Assembly: GCF_035222485.1 (NCBI RefSeq)
Contig: NC_085924.1
Span: forward strand, 1,674,001 to 1,738,000
Reading direction: 5' to 3'
Length of the DNA stretch: 64,000 nucleotides
Source: Podospora pseudoanserina
Taxonomy: Eukaryota; Ascomycota; Sordariomycetes; Sordariales; Podosporaceae
A program made the position numbers and the translations under genes. Under the pieces are notes generated by a model. It had not been told where the DNA came from. It did not search any database and saw only the letters and a program-made list of their open reading frames with translations. Below are positions 10,685-22,447 of this stretch, one piece after another. The stretch's first letter is position 1; each line of letters begins with the position of its first letter.

Positions 10685-11800
10685 ATGAAGTCCCTCGCCG
10701 CAACCCTCGTGGGTCTGATCGCGCCCGTCCAGGCCGGTCTCCGCTTCCCATGCTCAACCCTCACCATCCAACGTCTCGACCCCGTCGTCGAGCCGGGCAA
10801 CATCCCCTCCGCTCACGTCCACCACATCGTCGGCGGCAACGCCTTCAACGCCACCATGGAAGGCGACGTCGGCGAGCGAGCCACCTGCACGACCTGCCAA
10901 ATGTCGGAGGACTTTTCCAACTACTGGACTGCCCACCTCTACTTCAAGCACCCGACCAACGGGTCGTACCACCGCGTGCCTGTGCTCCCCGTCCAGCCTC
11001 TGCTGGGTGGATCCCAGGGTGCGCAGGGAGGGTTGACGGTGTATTACACCCAGTTTGATCTCACGAGAGATAACTTGGGGAAGCAGAAGATTACTTCTTT
11101 TCCCCCTGTGAGGAGATCTCCTTCCTCATTACCTGCCTGATTCAGGCACTAACAATGAATGTTACTCGCCCAAGGGCTTCCGCATGACAGTAGGCACCCC
11201 GACCGAGCCCGGCAAACCCCGCGTCGGCCTCCGCTACCAATGCCTCCAAGGCCAAAACCGCGGACGCGAACTCGACGACTTCCCCACCGGCCCCTGCAGC
11301 GGAGGCATCTTCACCACCCACCACTTCCCCGCCTGCTGGGACGGCAAAAACCTCGACTCGCCTGACCACCAGTCCCACATGTACAACACCGTCACCCGGG
11401 ACGGGTTCCTCAACGCGGGGCCGTGCCCTTCTTCGCATCCGATCCGGATGCCGCAGGTTGCGTTTGAGACGGTGTGGGACACTACAAAGTTTAATAGCAT
11501 GTGGCCGTCGGGAGGGAAGAACCCGTTTGTGTGGAGCTTTGAGGGGACGGGGGGTGGGACGCATGCGGATTATATGTTTGGGTGGAAGGGGGATAGTTTG
11601 CAGAGGGCGATGGACAAGAGTGAGTGTTTTTATGATGGCTGTGGGAGTATTCAGAAGCAGCAGATGGCGGTGGCGAATAGGTGTGCCATTAAGGAGACGG
11701 TGGTGGAACAGACAGATGGGTGTAAGTTTTCCCTGGAGTGAATGAGAGAGAGAAAAGTGCTGACGTTGTGGCAGGGATGGTGAAGCTGCCTGGTCGTTGA
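10685..11800 (+). CDS. Secreted DUF1996-domain protein
   Basis: Three exons, 10685-11107, 11175-11721 and 11775-11800, encode 331 residues. Intron 1 (67 nt) carries a CACTAAC branch site and ends CAAG; intron 2 (53 nt) starts GTAAGT, has TGCTGAC and ends GCAG. Residues 1-17 are a signal peptide. The mature protein opens with RFPCSTLTIQRLDPVVEPG and HVHHIVGGNAFN, hallmark motifs of the DUF1996 family, followed by conserved Cys and Trp positions (YQCLQGQNRG, PACWDGKNLDSPDHQSHM). The last exon supplies the family-like DGW...LPG ending; without it the frame stops at 11741. The biochemical function of DUF1996 is not settled; members are abundant in secretomes of plant-degrading fungi, often with carbohydrate-active enzymes, as here. 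Confidence 0.85.
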
Positions 11801-12193
11801 GGAAGTGAGAGGGGCTGATGAGCGGGATGGATATTCGACTGACGAGGCTACTGCCTGATGTGTGTGACCTCTGCGTCACGGTTTGATGTTTGATTTGTTA
11901 GGTTATACCGAGACTGTCGTTTTTGAAACGCATCATTTCATATCTGGAACCTTCAGCCCACTTTGATCCTCGTGAGTCCTCGACGAAGGTGATAAAATTA
12001 ATCACAACACTCAAGAGACGCACCAGCGGTCTTGGATTTGAGCGTAATCACAGCCACGAACCCTTGCATTTGCGGCATGAGCTTTACATGTACACCACTC
12101 TCAAGCCAGACATCTGCTCACCAAACCGCCCCCCCACTTCAAACCCTGAACCCCTGGACACCTGGACACCTGTCCTGACCTACAACGACCAAT
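11801..12193. other. Intergenic between convergent DUF1996 and AA9 genes
   Basis: Shared 3' flank of two genes facing each other; nothing else seen. Confidence 0.5.
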
Positions 12194-13058
12194 CTAGCAA
12201 GTTTCAACCGCCGGACCAGGAGGGGTATAGCTCGTGGGCACAGGATAGTAAATGTTGATCATGATACCGGCTACCAATCATCAGTTTCAGCCCCTCGCAC
12301 ATGACAATCAAAGAACAACTTACGGTCAGTAGCGCTGTAAGCCCCAGGGAACGACACCTGGTTCCTCGGGCTGTATGTCCCAGACCCGCCAGTAACAGTA
12401 ATTTGCTGTCATCCCCATCAGTCTCCCCTCCCCTCCCCTTGTTTACGAAGAAAGCAGAGAAAACTCACCGCACAACTGATATAAAACTGTGCCCCGCCTG
12501 CGCTCCCCGCCGAGTGCAGAGCAATATGCTCCGCCCTCAACAAATAATCCCCATTCTGCAAACACCTCGGAATCGGCACATTAATACTCCTCGCCCCGTT
12601 GCTAGGCCAAGTCATGCTCCCCCCTAAATTCGGCCTGTCTTGATAAATCTTACTCCAGACCTTGCCGCTCCCGTCCCAGGTCGCGGCTGTTTGGCCGGCG
12701 GGAACCTTGGCGATGTAGACTGCCATCGGGCCCGGGTGAGAGATGGACGCTTTGGCGTTGTAGGCCAGGGTTGAGCCGGCGGCGACGGTGTATGTCCCGG
12801 GGGCGCCGGAGCCGGGGCGAAGCTGGTAGCAGCGGATGTCGGGGGAGTTGACGTTTGTGACGGGGCCGTTGGATTGGTAGTTGGAGGTTTGGCGGACGTA
12901 TTGCCAGTCGGGGGTGTTGGCTATGCTTGGGAAGGTGTCTTGGGGAGGTTAGTTGGGTTGAAGGTTGAAAGGGGGGGCGGATGATGAGAAAGGGAGTTCG
13001 TACAGTGTGCCTCTGCGGCGGCGGCCGCGAGGACGGCGAGGGTGGTGGAGAGCTTCAT
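12194..13058 (-). CDS. AA9 lytic polysaccharide monooxygenase
   Basis: Minus-strand exons 13058-13004, 12938-12469, 12405-12324 and 12270-12194 encode 227 residues. The enzyme oxidatively cleaves cellulose or hemicellulose chains outside the cell using copper. The signal peptide (1-17) ends AEA, so the mature protein begins with His18, the first copper ligand; the first intron splits the codon just after it, giving HYTFPS. His86 (SHPGPM) is the second ligand and Tyr171 in QFYISC is the axial residue, with Gln169 beside it. The end PTSYTPPGPAVETC is typical of AA9. There is no linker or CBM1. All introns (65, 63 and 53 nt) have GT...AG ends and consistent phases. The open frame across the first junction hides the His-Tyr start, so unspliced models miss it. 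Confidence 0.92.
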
Positions 13059-14025
13059 CTTGGGAGTGACGGGCTTGAGCTTGTAGGCTGAGGGAAGAAC
13101 TACGCGCAATGGGACATTTTGAGCTTCAAGAGGGCCTCTGGGGGAATAGCCCCCTCCAGAGCTTTTAAGACGCAGAAAATCGAGGTCATGTTTCATTTCA
13201 CCCACTGTCAACACTCTACACGGATATCACGCCCGCCAGTCTGAATCGGGTCTTCCCCCGTGCCCATCGTCACCGTGCGCCAAGAGACGGAGCCGCTGCC
13301 GAGCGGGTAAACAGAAAGACGGCGGATAAAAGCCATCCCCAGACCACGACAACCAGTGGGTATATTACTCCTATAGTGAAACTACTATGTGTTGATATGC
13401 CTTGCGTGGATGCCAAGCCATCGGAAAGCAGGCATTTGACATCCTCTGATCTGGGGTGCAGACGTTGTGATCCCTTGGTAAAACAGTGTTTCGGCACTTG
13501 TCAACCTGTCAAATTTCTCTCTAAAACAATGCAGGTTGCTTCACCCGAGACGGGCATATTGAATTGAGGGTAGCAAAGGTTGGTGTCAGGAAGTGAAGAA
13601 GAGACAAAGATTGCTCGACTGCCGGAAGGGGTAAGGCCGTGGGTGGTTTCCCTTTTCAAGGGACAACACTCGAGAGTCTAGACAAAAGAATGCTTGCCAG
13701 CAGCATTTCCCCTCCCCAGTAAAAAGAAGCGTAGAGACTCAAATACTTCGAATAGATACTATTCCAAAGTAAAAACATACCAAATCATTGCAAACCTGGC
13801 TTCGCAAACATGTGTAGAACACGCATTGATCACTACTCAGAGCGCGATGTACGACGCTAGATGTCCACGAGGCCCTTCTCACCGACAGAACGAGGTGATT
13901 ACACGGTCCACAGCATCACAATCATACACAAACCCGTGAATCCACAAGATCCCGAGTACACCTCGGAGGGACCCTGTGACGCAACGCCCAATGGCCATGA
14001 CGAGCTAAGCCGCGTTTAGTTCAAG
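13059..14025. other. Divergent intergenic region between AA9 gene and 14026 gene
   Basis: This holds the AA9 promoter on the minus strand. No gene is seen. No specific activator site can be named with confidence. Confidence 0.5.
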
Positions 14026-15233
14026 ATGAGCCACCTCCATCTGATCGAGTGGAAGGACCGCGAGGCTCCCTGGAGAGACGAGATAACGACCGAGGTTCGG
14101 AAATTCCCCCTCTTGGCGACAGAGCTGTCAGAGTGCAAGCATCACAGCTGCTGCATCGTCAAACCCACCATCCTCTTTTGCGACCACTACTGGAGGGAGG
14201 CGTGGTGTGACGATGACGAGGACTTCCCGGAGGCAGATATATGGACCGACCAGCCGGTGGCATATAACAACGCGCGGAGGTCGCGACTCCCGCGAGGGGG
14301 ATAGACTACAAGGGGTTCGTAGAGCAGGAGTTTCATTACCTGGGCCACCTCGCCACGGTAGGCCGCAGCAAGCAACACCGAAAGGCTGGCCGGCGGTGGT
14401 TCGACATATACCAGGAGGAGGACCACCCTGAAATCTTCAACTTTGAGGACAGCCCAATGCTGCCGCTCAAGCCCTTCCCGCTGGAGCTCGTCTACAGGCA
14501 CGACCTCGAAGGCGTCGACCTGACCGCCTGGGAAGAAGAGCACAACAACACCCTCCCCGATCTGAAACCGATCTACATCGACGTGAACCACTACCCGCTC
14601 GCCAGCGAATGGTCTTGCTTCGCTGAGGAGGAACATATCGATAAAGACCATGTGCCGCACATTCAACTGGCAAGATACGGACACGAGCTGTTTAGTCGCA
14701 AGCACGAGCTGTGGTCAATCACCATGGTGGAGACGATGGGGGGAAACGGTGTCTTTGGCTCAGGCGGAAAGTTGGTACACAGCTTCTTGGAAAGCCACGT
14801 TGAAGCCATGGAGAACAAGTCCAGGCTGCTTACCGAATGCTGGCAAAAGTATCTGTACTGGCTGCGCATGTCGCTGATGAGAGTCGAGAGGTTGCCAGCG
14901 CCCGGGCAGATTCTGACAACGGCCGAGGGCTTCACAATAGAGCGCGATATCCTGGACACGTGGGCATGGGGGCGAGAGAAATCATACGAGGATGTTTACC
15001 AAGAGGTCATAGACGGGAATATGTTTCCCGAGTACTGGGACAGAGCCTTGTATGAAGTTTTCACGTCCTGGGTGCAATTCAAGCGAGCGAAGGCCGGCTA
15101 TCGTTATCTCATCGACAAATGGATAGAAGAACAGGATGAGTTGGGACTCGAACTTGATCCATTACCGAAGTTCAATGACATGGCAGATCTTATCGGGAAC
15201 CATTGGTTCTGGGGTGGTTGGGGGATTGATTGA
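14026..15233 (+). CDS. Hypothetical protein, probable single 71-nt intron or one frame break
   Basis: An N-terminal frame from the ATG at 14026 (SECKHHSCC near residue 35, acidic WCDDDEDFPEADIW) and a longer downstream frame ending at 15233 are clearly coding by composition (Trp, Tyr, charged residues, few repeats) but lie in different frames. An intron 14257-14327 (GTGGCA...GAGCAG, 71 nt) restores phase and gives about 378 residues; its donor is weak and no good branch site is visible, so a frameshift near 14270 is the alternative. The downstream part is helical and rich in Trp/Glu and contains no enzyme motif I recognise. Function unknown. If the frame break is real this is a recent pseudogene. 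Confidence 0.5.
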
Positions 15234-15368
15234 TCATCAATTGGGAATTGCCTGGAGTACGACGAGATGCTATGTATGATCTGGCAAAGCCACCTTCCAA
15301 GTGAAAACTGAGGGGTTGGGCCCGTTATCCAATAAATAAGAAAGAAAGATGAGGGTCACAAAAAACAT

Positions 15369-15449
15369 CGTCGCCTGCAGGATTCGAACCTACGCTCCCG
15401 AGGGAACGCCCTTAGCAGGGGCGCGCGTTAACCACTCCGCCAAAGCGAC
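15369..15449 (-). tRNA. tRNA-Ser (anticodon GCU)
   Basis: Read on the minus strand, the 7-bp acceptor stem GTCGCTT pairs with AGGCGAC (one G-U), the D-arm contains GGCGGAGTGGTTAACG, the anticodon loop is CTGCTAA (anticodon GCT), a long variable arm TTCCCTCGGGAGC follows, and the T-loop is GGTTCGAATCC. The long variable arm confirms a class II tRNA-Ser, reading AGC/AGU. No intron; 81 nt. Confidence 0.96.
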
Positions 15450-15691
15450 TTCCAATCATGCCTTCCAAGGCAGAAATTAGGTTCAGATTCGTGTCGCGCT
15501 CCCCCATTCGACGCCACTTCCACTTCCTGCATGGCTACCTATCTTGGGGGACATCGAGATAAGCCCTGCAGCAGCAGCAGCACCCGCGAAACGGCTCGAG
15601 AGATAAGAGACCAGCCCTCTCATGTGGCTCAAATTCTTTGTCTGCCATGCCGATGGCTGTCCTTCCCCTCTTACGCAAATTGGTAGCAATC

Positions 15692-16604
15692 ATGTCAGAA
15701 GCCCTGGCAGCTACTACTACTACCACCACCACCACTCCCACGCTTGATGCTGCTGACGAGGTCGAGCTGGCGAGGGTGGACGGCCTTGTCGAGCGCCTCG
15801 CCTCTGCATTCGAAGCCGGCCTGGACTTTTACAATACTTGGCTACAGAGGCAACAAGCATCAAACAGCTACCACACAAGCACCAGCACCCACCGCTTCCA
15901 CCCCGCCGCCGCCCGGGTCCGCCCGATCAAATGCGCCGTGGGCACCTCTCTTGACATGTCCAGCTACCGGATTCAGTCTACCTATCAAATCGGCTTTACT
16001 CTCATCGGTCCCGAGTTTGCAGCCGGCGACGGTCCGTGGCTTTTTTTGTTTGTTTGTTTGTTTCCGCGTAAGGGTAGAATATCTGATCCATCCCAATCCA
16101 GATCGAACCTGCCAAACCCTCCACACCAACCTCTCCCTCCTCCAATCCAAGATACGCCACCTCTGCCACACAATCAGTTCCTCCCTTGGCCCTCACCACC
16201 AACCGCAACCTCTCCCTCTTCGAGAAGTTTATCTTTGCTCTGAACAAGTCCGTCTTAGCTCTGTTTCTGCCCTGACGCAACAGTACCGCCGCATGGCAGC
16301 TGGCCGACCTTCTCTCCCGAGAAACTTGCCTGTTCCCAGACCGAAGCGGATGTCGGCTTTGCTGGATGATTTGGATAAGGCTGACTTGCGGTTCATGTCG
16401 GAAGAGAGGCCGATGAGCGAAGGGAGCTTTGTCACGGTAGGGGATGGGGGTGGGGTGGAGAGGGTGGTGACGGCGGAGAGCGAGGTTCCTGTTGTGGAGG
16501 TGAGGTCGAATCCGCCCTCGCCGCCGTTGACGCCCAAGGTGAGGGGGGTGGAGGGGTTCTGGAGTGGGGGTTGTGTTCAAGGGAGTGTGAAGATAGGAGG
16601 TTGA
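15692..16604 (+). CDS. Hypothetical fungal protein with N-terminal helical segment and Ser/Pro-rich tail
   Basis: Two exons, 15692-16031 and 16102-16604, joined by a 70-nt intron (GTCCGT...TCCAG), encode 280 residues. After an Ala/Thr run the N-terminus has a helical segment, LDAADEVELARVDGLVERL then FEAGLDFYNTWLQRQ, a type of motif I associate with conserved but unnamed fungal proteins. The second exon continues with CQTLHTNLSLLQSKI and ends in a basic then Ser/Pro/Val-rich region. A stretch near 16186-16270 also reads well in another frame (TTNRNLSLFEKFIF), so one or two small frame errors within exon 2 are possible. An upstream in-frame ATG at 15647 is an alternative start. No catalytic motif recognised. 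Confidence 0.5.
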
Positions 16605-17538
16605 AGGGAAACAAAGCGGGTCGGGTCTTTGGCATTGCGCGTTCCGGTTTTGATTTGGTGGTTTTTGGTATACGAGCTGGGTTGTTGGGGCGGGTGGTAG
16701 GCGCTGGGGTGTGATTTTGTGATTTGTGTACTTGATCGTTCTTGTTCCACAGTCAAATATTCAGTGTTCTGACATCTCTTGTATGTAATGAGATGCTGTC
16801 TTATGTCGTTGCTAGTATTGTCCCCACAACCCGTGCCCAGAGCTCTGTCCAGAAGGCAATCTATGCTGCTATGACGCGAGAGACAGTTCATCACATCAAC
16901 TTTCGAACCCTGCAACTTGTAAGTAAGCAGCCGTCGTTCCACCTTAACTTGTGCAGCCAGGTAAGTGCCTCGTAGTTACCTGGCCAAGGAGCGTAAAAAA
17001 AATCGTAGACAGGAGTGATACTTCATGTTGAGCCCCCCAAAGAATGGACTGGCTGGTTTGCGGAGAGAAGGAATGTGTCAGTCGAGCATTCGTGAACAAC
17101 ATTTCCCTAAATACTCATTTGGTAACCACTCCCTCGTTCTTAAGATTTTAATTCTCAAACATCATATTTTTCTTAATTCCCAAAGAAAACCAGTGCCGCT
17201 TGAATGTTTGATGAGTTTCAGAGAGCGACGACAGTCAAAGAAAGAGCGCACAGGCCACAACGGAGAAAAGCTGTTGCTGGCGCCGAGCCCGACCGGGATT
17301 CTCAAACAGCACTAGCGCGGCGCGCTACGCAGCCTGCAAGCTCCATCATTCAGTTGTTGCGCCTCGAGGACAGCAGCGGTCTTTTGTCCGCCTGCCAAAC
17401 GAAACTTTCCCCTCTACAACAAACCCAACTCCCCAGCACTCTCCTGCTGCTCACACTGCGCAGCTTGTCTCTGGCGATTCGCCGCCTCAGCAGCATCCGA
17501 ATTGCCAGATAACCAATTGCGAATTCCGAATTCCCACC
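16605..17538. other. Intergenic, promoter and leader of SPT5
   Basis: No gene seen. The last ~200 bp before 17539 are the SPT5 promoter and leader. Confidence 0.5.
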
Positions 17539-20500
17539 ATGGCCGACAACCACTACGGAGGCGACTCCGAGTCAGAAGACGACAACTTCAACCCGGCCCC
17601 AGCCGACCTGTCGGATGAGGAACAGGATGCCAACGACAGCAGCCCCCGCGTGTCCCGTAAGAACGACCATCGCAGTAGCAGCCCGGTAGCCGATGGGGAT
17701 CACGATGAAGATGAAGACGAAGATGAACGCCCCTCGGGTCGCGCCACCAAGCGTCCGCGCATCGCCGCTGATGATGATGATGATGATGATGATGGTGGTG
17801 GCGGCGAGGATGATGAAGAGGAGGAAGACGATGAGGAGGGCGGTGGTCACCGAGATGGCGATGAAGATGACGAGGAGGACGAAGAGGACGAAGAAGATGA
17901 GGATGACGTGCAGCATGTGAGTCTGCATCCCGCTTCGCTTCTCTTTCCAATTGCTGACTTGGATCGCGCAGAGCCACCGCAGGAAGCGTCGCAAGCCTGC
18001 CGGTGTGGGCAATCTGTTCGATATCGAAGCCGAGGTCGACGATGAAGACGAAGACGAAGCCGACGACAGAGATGGCGAGGAGATCGAGGACTTCATCGAC
18101 AATGCCCACCCTGACGATATCGCCGACAGCGGCGGCATGAACGACGACAGGAGACATCGTGACCTCGACCGGAGACGCGAGCTGGAGGCCAGCCTCGACG
18201 CCGAAAAGCAAGCCGAGATCCTGCGTGAGCGTTATGGCAAACGTGCGCCCACCAGAGGATACAGTGACATGGCCATTGTGCCCAAGCGCCTGCTTCTTCC
18301 CAGCGTCAATGACCCCGGCATCTGGGCCGTTAGGTGCAAGGAAGGCAAGGAGCGCGAGGTTGTCTTCTCCATCATCCGCCGTGTTGAGGAGAGACTTGGT
18401 ACCAAGAATGAGCTGCCCATCACTGCTGCCTTTGAGCGTGCCGGGCCCAATTCCGTCATGAAGGGTTACGTTTACATCGAGGCGCTCCGCCAAAACGATA
18501 TCCTGCTCTCTTTGGACGGCATTCTCAACGTGTACCCTCGCACCAAGATGGATCTGGTTCCGATCAAGGACATGCCCGATCTCTTGCGCGTCATCAAGAC
18601 CCCGAGCCTGACACCTGGTGCCTGGGTGCGCATGAAGAGGCCTGCGAAGCACGCTGGAGATCTCGCCCAGGTTCTCGACGTCACCGAGAATGGACTGGAA
18701 GCTAGAGTTAGGTTCATTCCCCGTCTGGACTATGGTGTAAGAGAGGATGGCATCGGTCCAGATGGCAAGCGCAAGCGCCCCGGCATCCCTGGACCCCGCC
18801 CACCCCAGCGGCTCTTCAGCGAAGCCGAGGCCAGGAAAAAGAACCCACGACATCTCCAGGGCAACCCACAGACGAACTCGTGGACATTTATGGGTGACGA
18901 ATTTGAGAATGGGTTCCAAGTCAAAGATATCAAGATTCAGCTACTCGATGTCAAGGATGTAAACCCCACGCTCGAAGAGGTCACACGGTTCGCCGGTGGT
19001 TCCGAGGATGGCACAGAGAACCTTGACCTCAAGGCTCTTGCTGCCAGCTTGAAAGACAGCAGCTCCAACGTTGCTTATGTCCCCGGAGATGTGATCGAAG
19101 TGTACGAGGGCGAACAGCGCGGAGTGGTTGGCAAAGCCGTCGATGTTCGCGGTGACATAGTGACACTCAGAGTCACGGAAGGAAACCTCTCTGGGCAGAC
19201 CATCGAGGTGCCCAACAAAGGTCTTCGCAAGCTGTTCAAGATTGGTGACCACGTCAAGGTCATCGGCGGCAGCCGTTTCCGTGACGAGGTGGGCATGGTG
19301 GTCAACATCTCGCAGGATCGTGTCACCCTGCTCACGGATCAGACCAACAACGAGGTCACAGTATTCAGCAAGGACCTCCGCGCCGCCAGTGATATTGGAG
19401 GACAGGGATCGCTTGGCCAGTACTCCCTCCTTGATCTGGTGCAGCTGGATGCGACGACTGTTGGCTGCATCGTCAAGGTTGACCGTGAGTCAGTGGGGGT
19501 GCTTGACCAGAATGGAGAGGTGAGGCAGGTTATGCCTTCTCAGATTACCAACAAGCTCCCAAAGAGGAGAACTGCCGTGGCTGCTGACAGGAGCGGCTCC
19601 GAGATTCGTCTGGATGATGTTGTCCGTGAGTACGGTGGTCAACAACGGCAGGGTAAAATCATTCACATTCATCGCTCTTTCATCTTCTTACACACCAACA
19701 CGACCAACGAGAATGCCGGCGTTTTTGTCACACGTGCCGGCAACGTCAACACCATCGCGGCCAAGGGTGGTCGCATCAACAGCGGCGGTGGTCCTGACTT
19801 GACTGCCATGAACCCGGCCATGAAGCGAAGCCCTGCCGAGAACAACCGCATGGCAGCACCAAAGAGCTTCGGTCCGGACCGTGCCATCAACCAGACTGTC
19901 ACTATCAGGAGGGGTGGATACAAGGGTTTGCTGGGTATCGTCAAGGATACCACGGATACCCACGCGCGTGTTGAGCTCCACACCAAGAGCAAGATTATTA
20001 CCGTGCCCAAGGCGGACCTTGCCTTCAAGGACAAGGTCACTGGTAAGCCAATTGACATCTACTCCCGTGGCGGACGCGGTGGGGGCGGGTTTGGTGGTTC
20101 TGGACGTGGTGGGTTTGGTGGTGGTGGTGGTGGTGGTAGAGGAGACTGGCCCGGTGGTAGAACCCCAATGGCTTCTGGGGCCGGCGGCCGTACCCCAGCT
20201 TGGGGCGGTGCATCATGTAAGTCTTGTTCCTTGACGATGTCAACACACGCACTAATAAATTACCTAGCTTCCTCTCGTACACCTGCCTGGAGCAGCAATG
20301 CCTCTGGCGCACGAACACCTGCCTGGCAAGACGGCTCTCGGACTGCCAACCCATACGACGGCAACCGGACTGCCTATGGAGGAGCCACGGCTTACGGCGG
20401 CAGCGGCGGGCGCACCCCGGCGTGGAACTCTGGCTCCAAGACACCTGCCCATGACGGCTTTGGCCACGGATCCAAGACACCCGCCTACGGTGGAAGCGGC

Positions 20501-20896
20501 AGCGGCGACACCTGGGGCTCCAAGACTCCTGCTTATGGCGGCGGTCTTTCGGCACCAACCCCTGCTGCGAGTGGCGGTGCCGACTGGGGATACACTCCCG
20601 GAGCCAGCGGCAACTCGTACGACGCGCCCACGCCCGGCGCTGGTCTCGGTGCGCCCACGCCGGGAGCGTTCAGTGCTCCGACTCCGGGCGCCTACACGGC
20701 ACCAACGCCGGCGCCCATCAGCGCTCCCACTCCGGGCGTGTGGGCAGGTGGATGGGGCGGGGACACAGCGCCAACACCTGCTGCCACTGCGCCCACTCCT
20801 GGTGCTTCCGGCTCGGGATACTATGGTGCTCCGACGCCGGCCCCCTTCACGGCGGAGACGCCTGCTGCCAGCGGGGGTTATGACGATGATGAATAG
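17539..20896 (+). CDS. spt5: Transcription elongation factor SPT5
   Basis: Exons 17539-17916, 17972-20216 and 20268-20896 encode 1,083 residues. SPT5 (with SPT4) forms the DSIF complex that rides on RNA polymerase II and promotes elongation in the nucleus. Residues 1-180 are extremely acidic (Asp/Glu runs) with a basic KRPRIA and RRKRRKP insert. The NGN domain spans about 241-330 ([18 protein letters not shown] to [16 protein letters not shown]). Several KOW domains follow to ~800, e.g. [30 protein letters not shown] and [15 protein letters not shown] Gly-rich linker leads to the C-terminal repeat region (about 830-1083), first RTPAW/KTPAY-type, then APTPGA-type repeats, the kind phosphorylated by CDK9-type kinases. 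Intron 1 (55 nt) sits at the end of the acidic region; intron 2 (51 nt, ACTAAT branch) lies inside the repeat region. Confidence 0.97.
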
Positions 20897-22447
20897 GTGA
20901 AGTGTGTGTGTTGGCAGCGTTGTATAAAAAAAGGCAAGCCGGTGGATGGAAGATATCTTGAATTTCATGGCAATGCAATGGGCGTGTTGGTTTTTTTTTT
21001 TTTTTAGCGTTTGTTGTTGATGATGTGGTTTTATTGGTAGAAGAAAAAAGATTAGTAATTGGCGCGCGGCGAGCAGCAAAATGAATAGAAGGGTAGCCTG
21101 CTTTTTACCTATCCTACAATAAACAAAACTGAGTGGTGTTGGATGTTATGTTTTGTGATGATGTTGACCCCGCGTGACCTTTTGGGGGCGATGTAAACAG
21201 CCCCCTCCCCTCCCCTCCCCTCCGCCCATCATGTGTTGCGGCGCGTGTGTGACTGTGATAAATTGGCGAGGAGGCACGGAGGAGGAGGGAGGGAGGGGGC
21301 ATCGTGTGTCATGAGGTGGGGGATCCACATGAGCATTGTGCACACGCACCTCACACACAAACACACAGAGCCGATTCCCGAACCGCCGCCTGCTGAGCCC
21401 GCTTTGATCTTTTCAAAAAGAAAAAAAAAAAGAAAAAAATCCCCAAAAAAACCCCTAGGGAATCTTTGCGAGAGATAATCTTCACTGTTATCTCTCTGTT
21501 TGCAACTCCTCTTTTAGATGAGGAGAACGAGATAGGGGGATTTCAGCCAACTTCTCAGCAGCGGAACCCCGCGTCAAAAACGTCATTGGATAATCATCCA
21601 ACAGACACGATTAACACCACCAACCGACCTATCACAGGTGATGCTCTCGAGGGGAAATGTGCCGACAGGTCAGGCTGCATTTTGAGCCGTGCGGGCATTT
21701 TATCAAGATCAAGGTTGTTAGATGTCAGTTCACCTCAGCCCAACCTCCCTCCCCCAGGGAAGGTAGGTAGGTAGAGGTAGCGGAACAGGAAAGGCTGACA
21801 TAGAGAATTCTAGGTCATAGTCGACACTGCGGCTTTGTACCTGGGCGGGAGAATAATAGGGCGATTACGGAGAGAAAGTACACTGATAACTTTCGGAGGT
21901 ATCCGGGGTGTCCGGATGAGAGGTGTCAGTATTATTGGGATGGGTGGCATGCTTCCAAGGGGGGGGAGGGAGAGAGAGGGGTATGAGGGGGGGAGAGAAG
22001 GGGGGGAGAGGGAACGGAGGATGGGGAGGGAGAGGGAGAGGGAGAGGGAGAGGGAGAGGGAGAGGGAGAGGGAGAGGGAGAGGGAGAGGGAGAGGGAGAG
22101 GGTGTATTATTGACCGTGAGGGGGCCTATCTGTTTGGGATCGAGGTTGGGTTTTGTTTTGGGAGTTCTGGTTAGGGGATAGGAATGGTCTGATCATCGCA
22201 AGAGGTCATTTGAGGGCGGGGGGTCCTGTAGACGAGTCTAGAGTTTGCAGCGTCACCTTGGGGGTAATCTTTCAGCGTGGTATTCAATGGTTCAATGAGC
22301 ACTCAATTCACTGATTTCATGAGGGGATCCAACCTGAACATTATCACGCTTCATCCGTGCCACCGCCATGCTCATGTTCAATTCATGTTCTCATTCATCC
22401 TTTACAAATATATACCGCCCCATCTTATATACAACCCTCCTCCCTCA
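20897..22447. other. Intergenic with homopurine and pyrimidine-rich tracts
   Basis: Contains a poly-T run near 20994-21005, an A-rich tract near 21411-21452, short GGTAGGTAGGTAG repeats near 21764, and the GGGAGA microsatellite. No gene seen. Confidence 0.55.
22026..22102 (+). repeat. (GGGAGA)n microsatellite
   Basis: About 12-13 uninterrupted hexamer units in a longer G/A-only stretch starting near 21958. The Arg/Glu or Gly/Arg frames through it are artefacts of the repeat. Confidence 0.95.

Noticed and set aside
11142-11879. 245-codon minus-strand frame over the DUF1996 gene
   Set aside because: Antisense to a well-supported spliced gene; Arg/His/Leu-rich with no motif.
15638-15646. Non-ATG start for the 15.7-kb gene
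   Set aside because: A TTG start is unlikely in this setting; ATG codons at 15647 and 15692 are available.
17588-18919. 443-codon minus-strand frame across SPT5
   Set aside because: It is antisense to the acidic and NGN regions of SPT5; its His/Pro and Ile/Val runs are reverse complements of Asp/Glu codon runs.
21835-22174. Two plus-strand frames rich in Glu/Arg and Gly/Arg
   Set aside because: Created by the GGGAGA microsatellite, not by coding selection.
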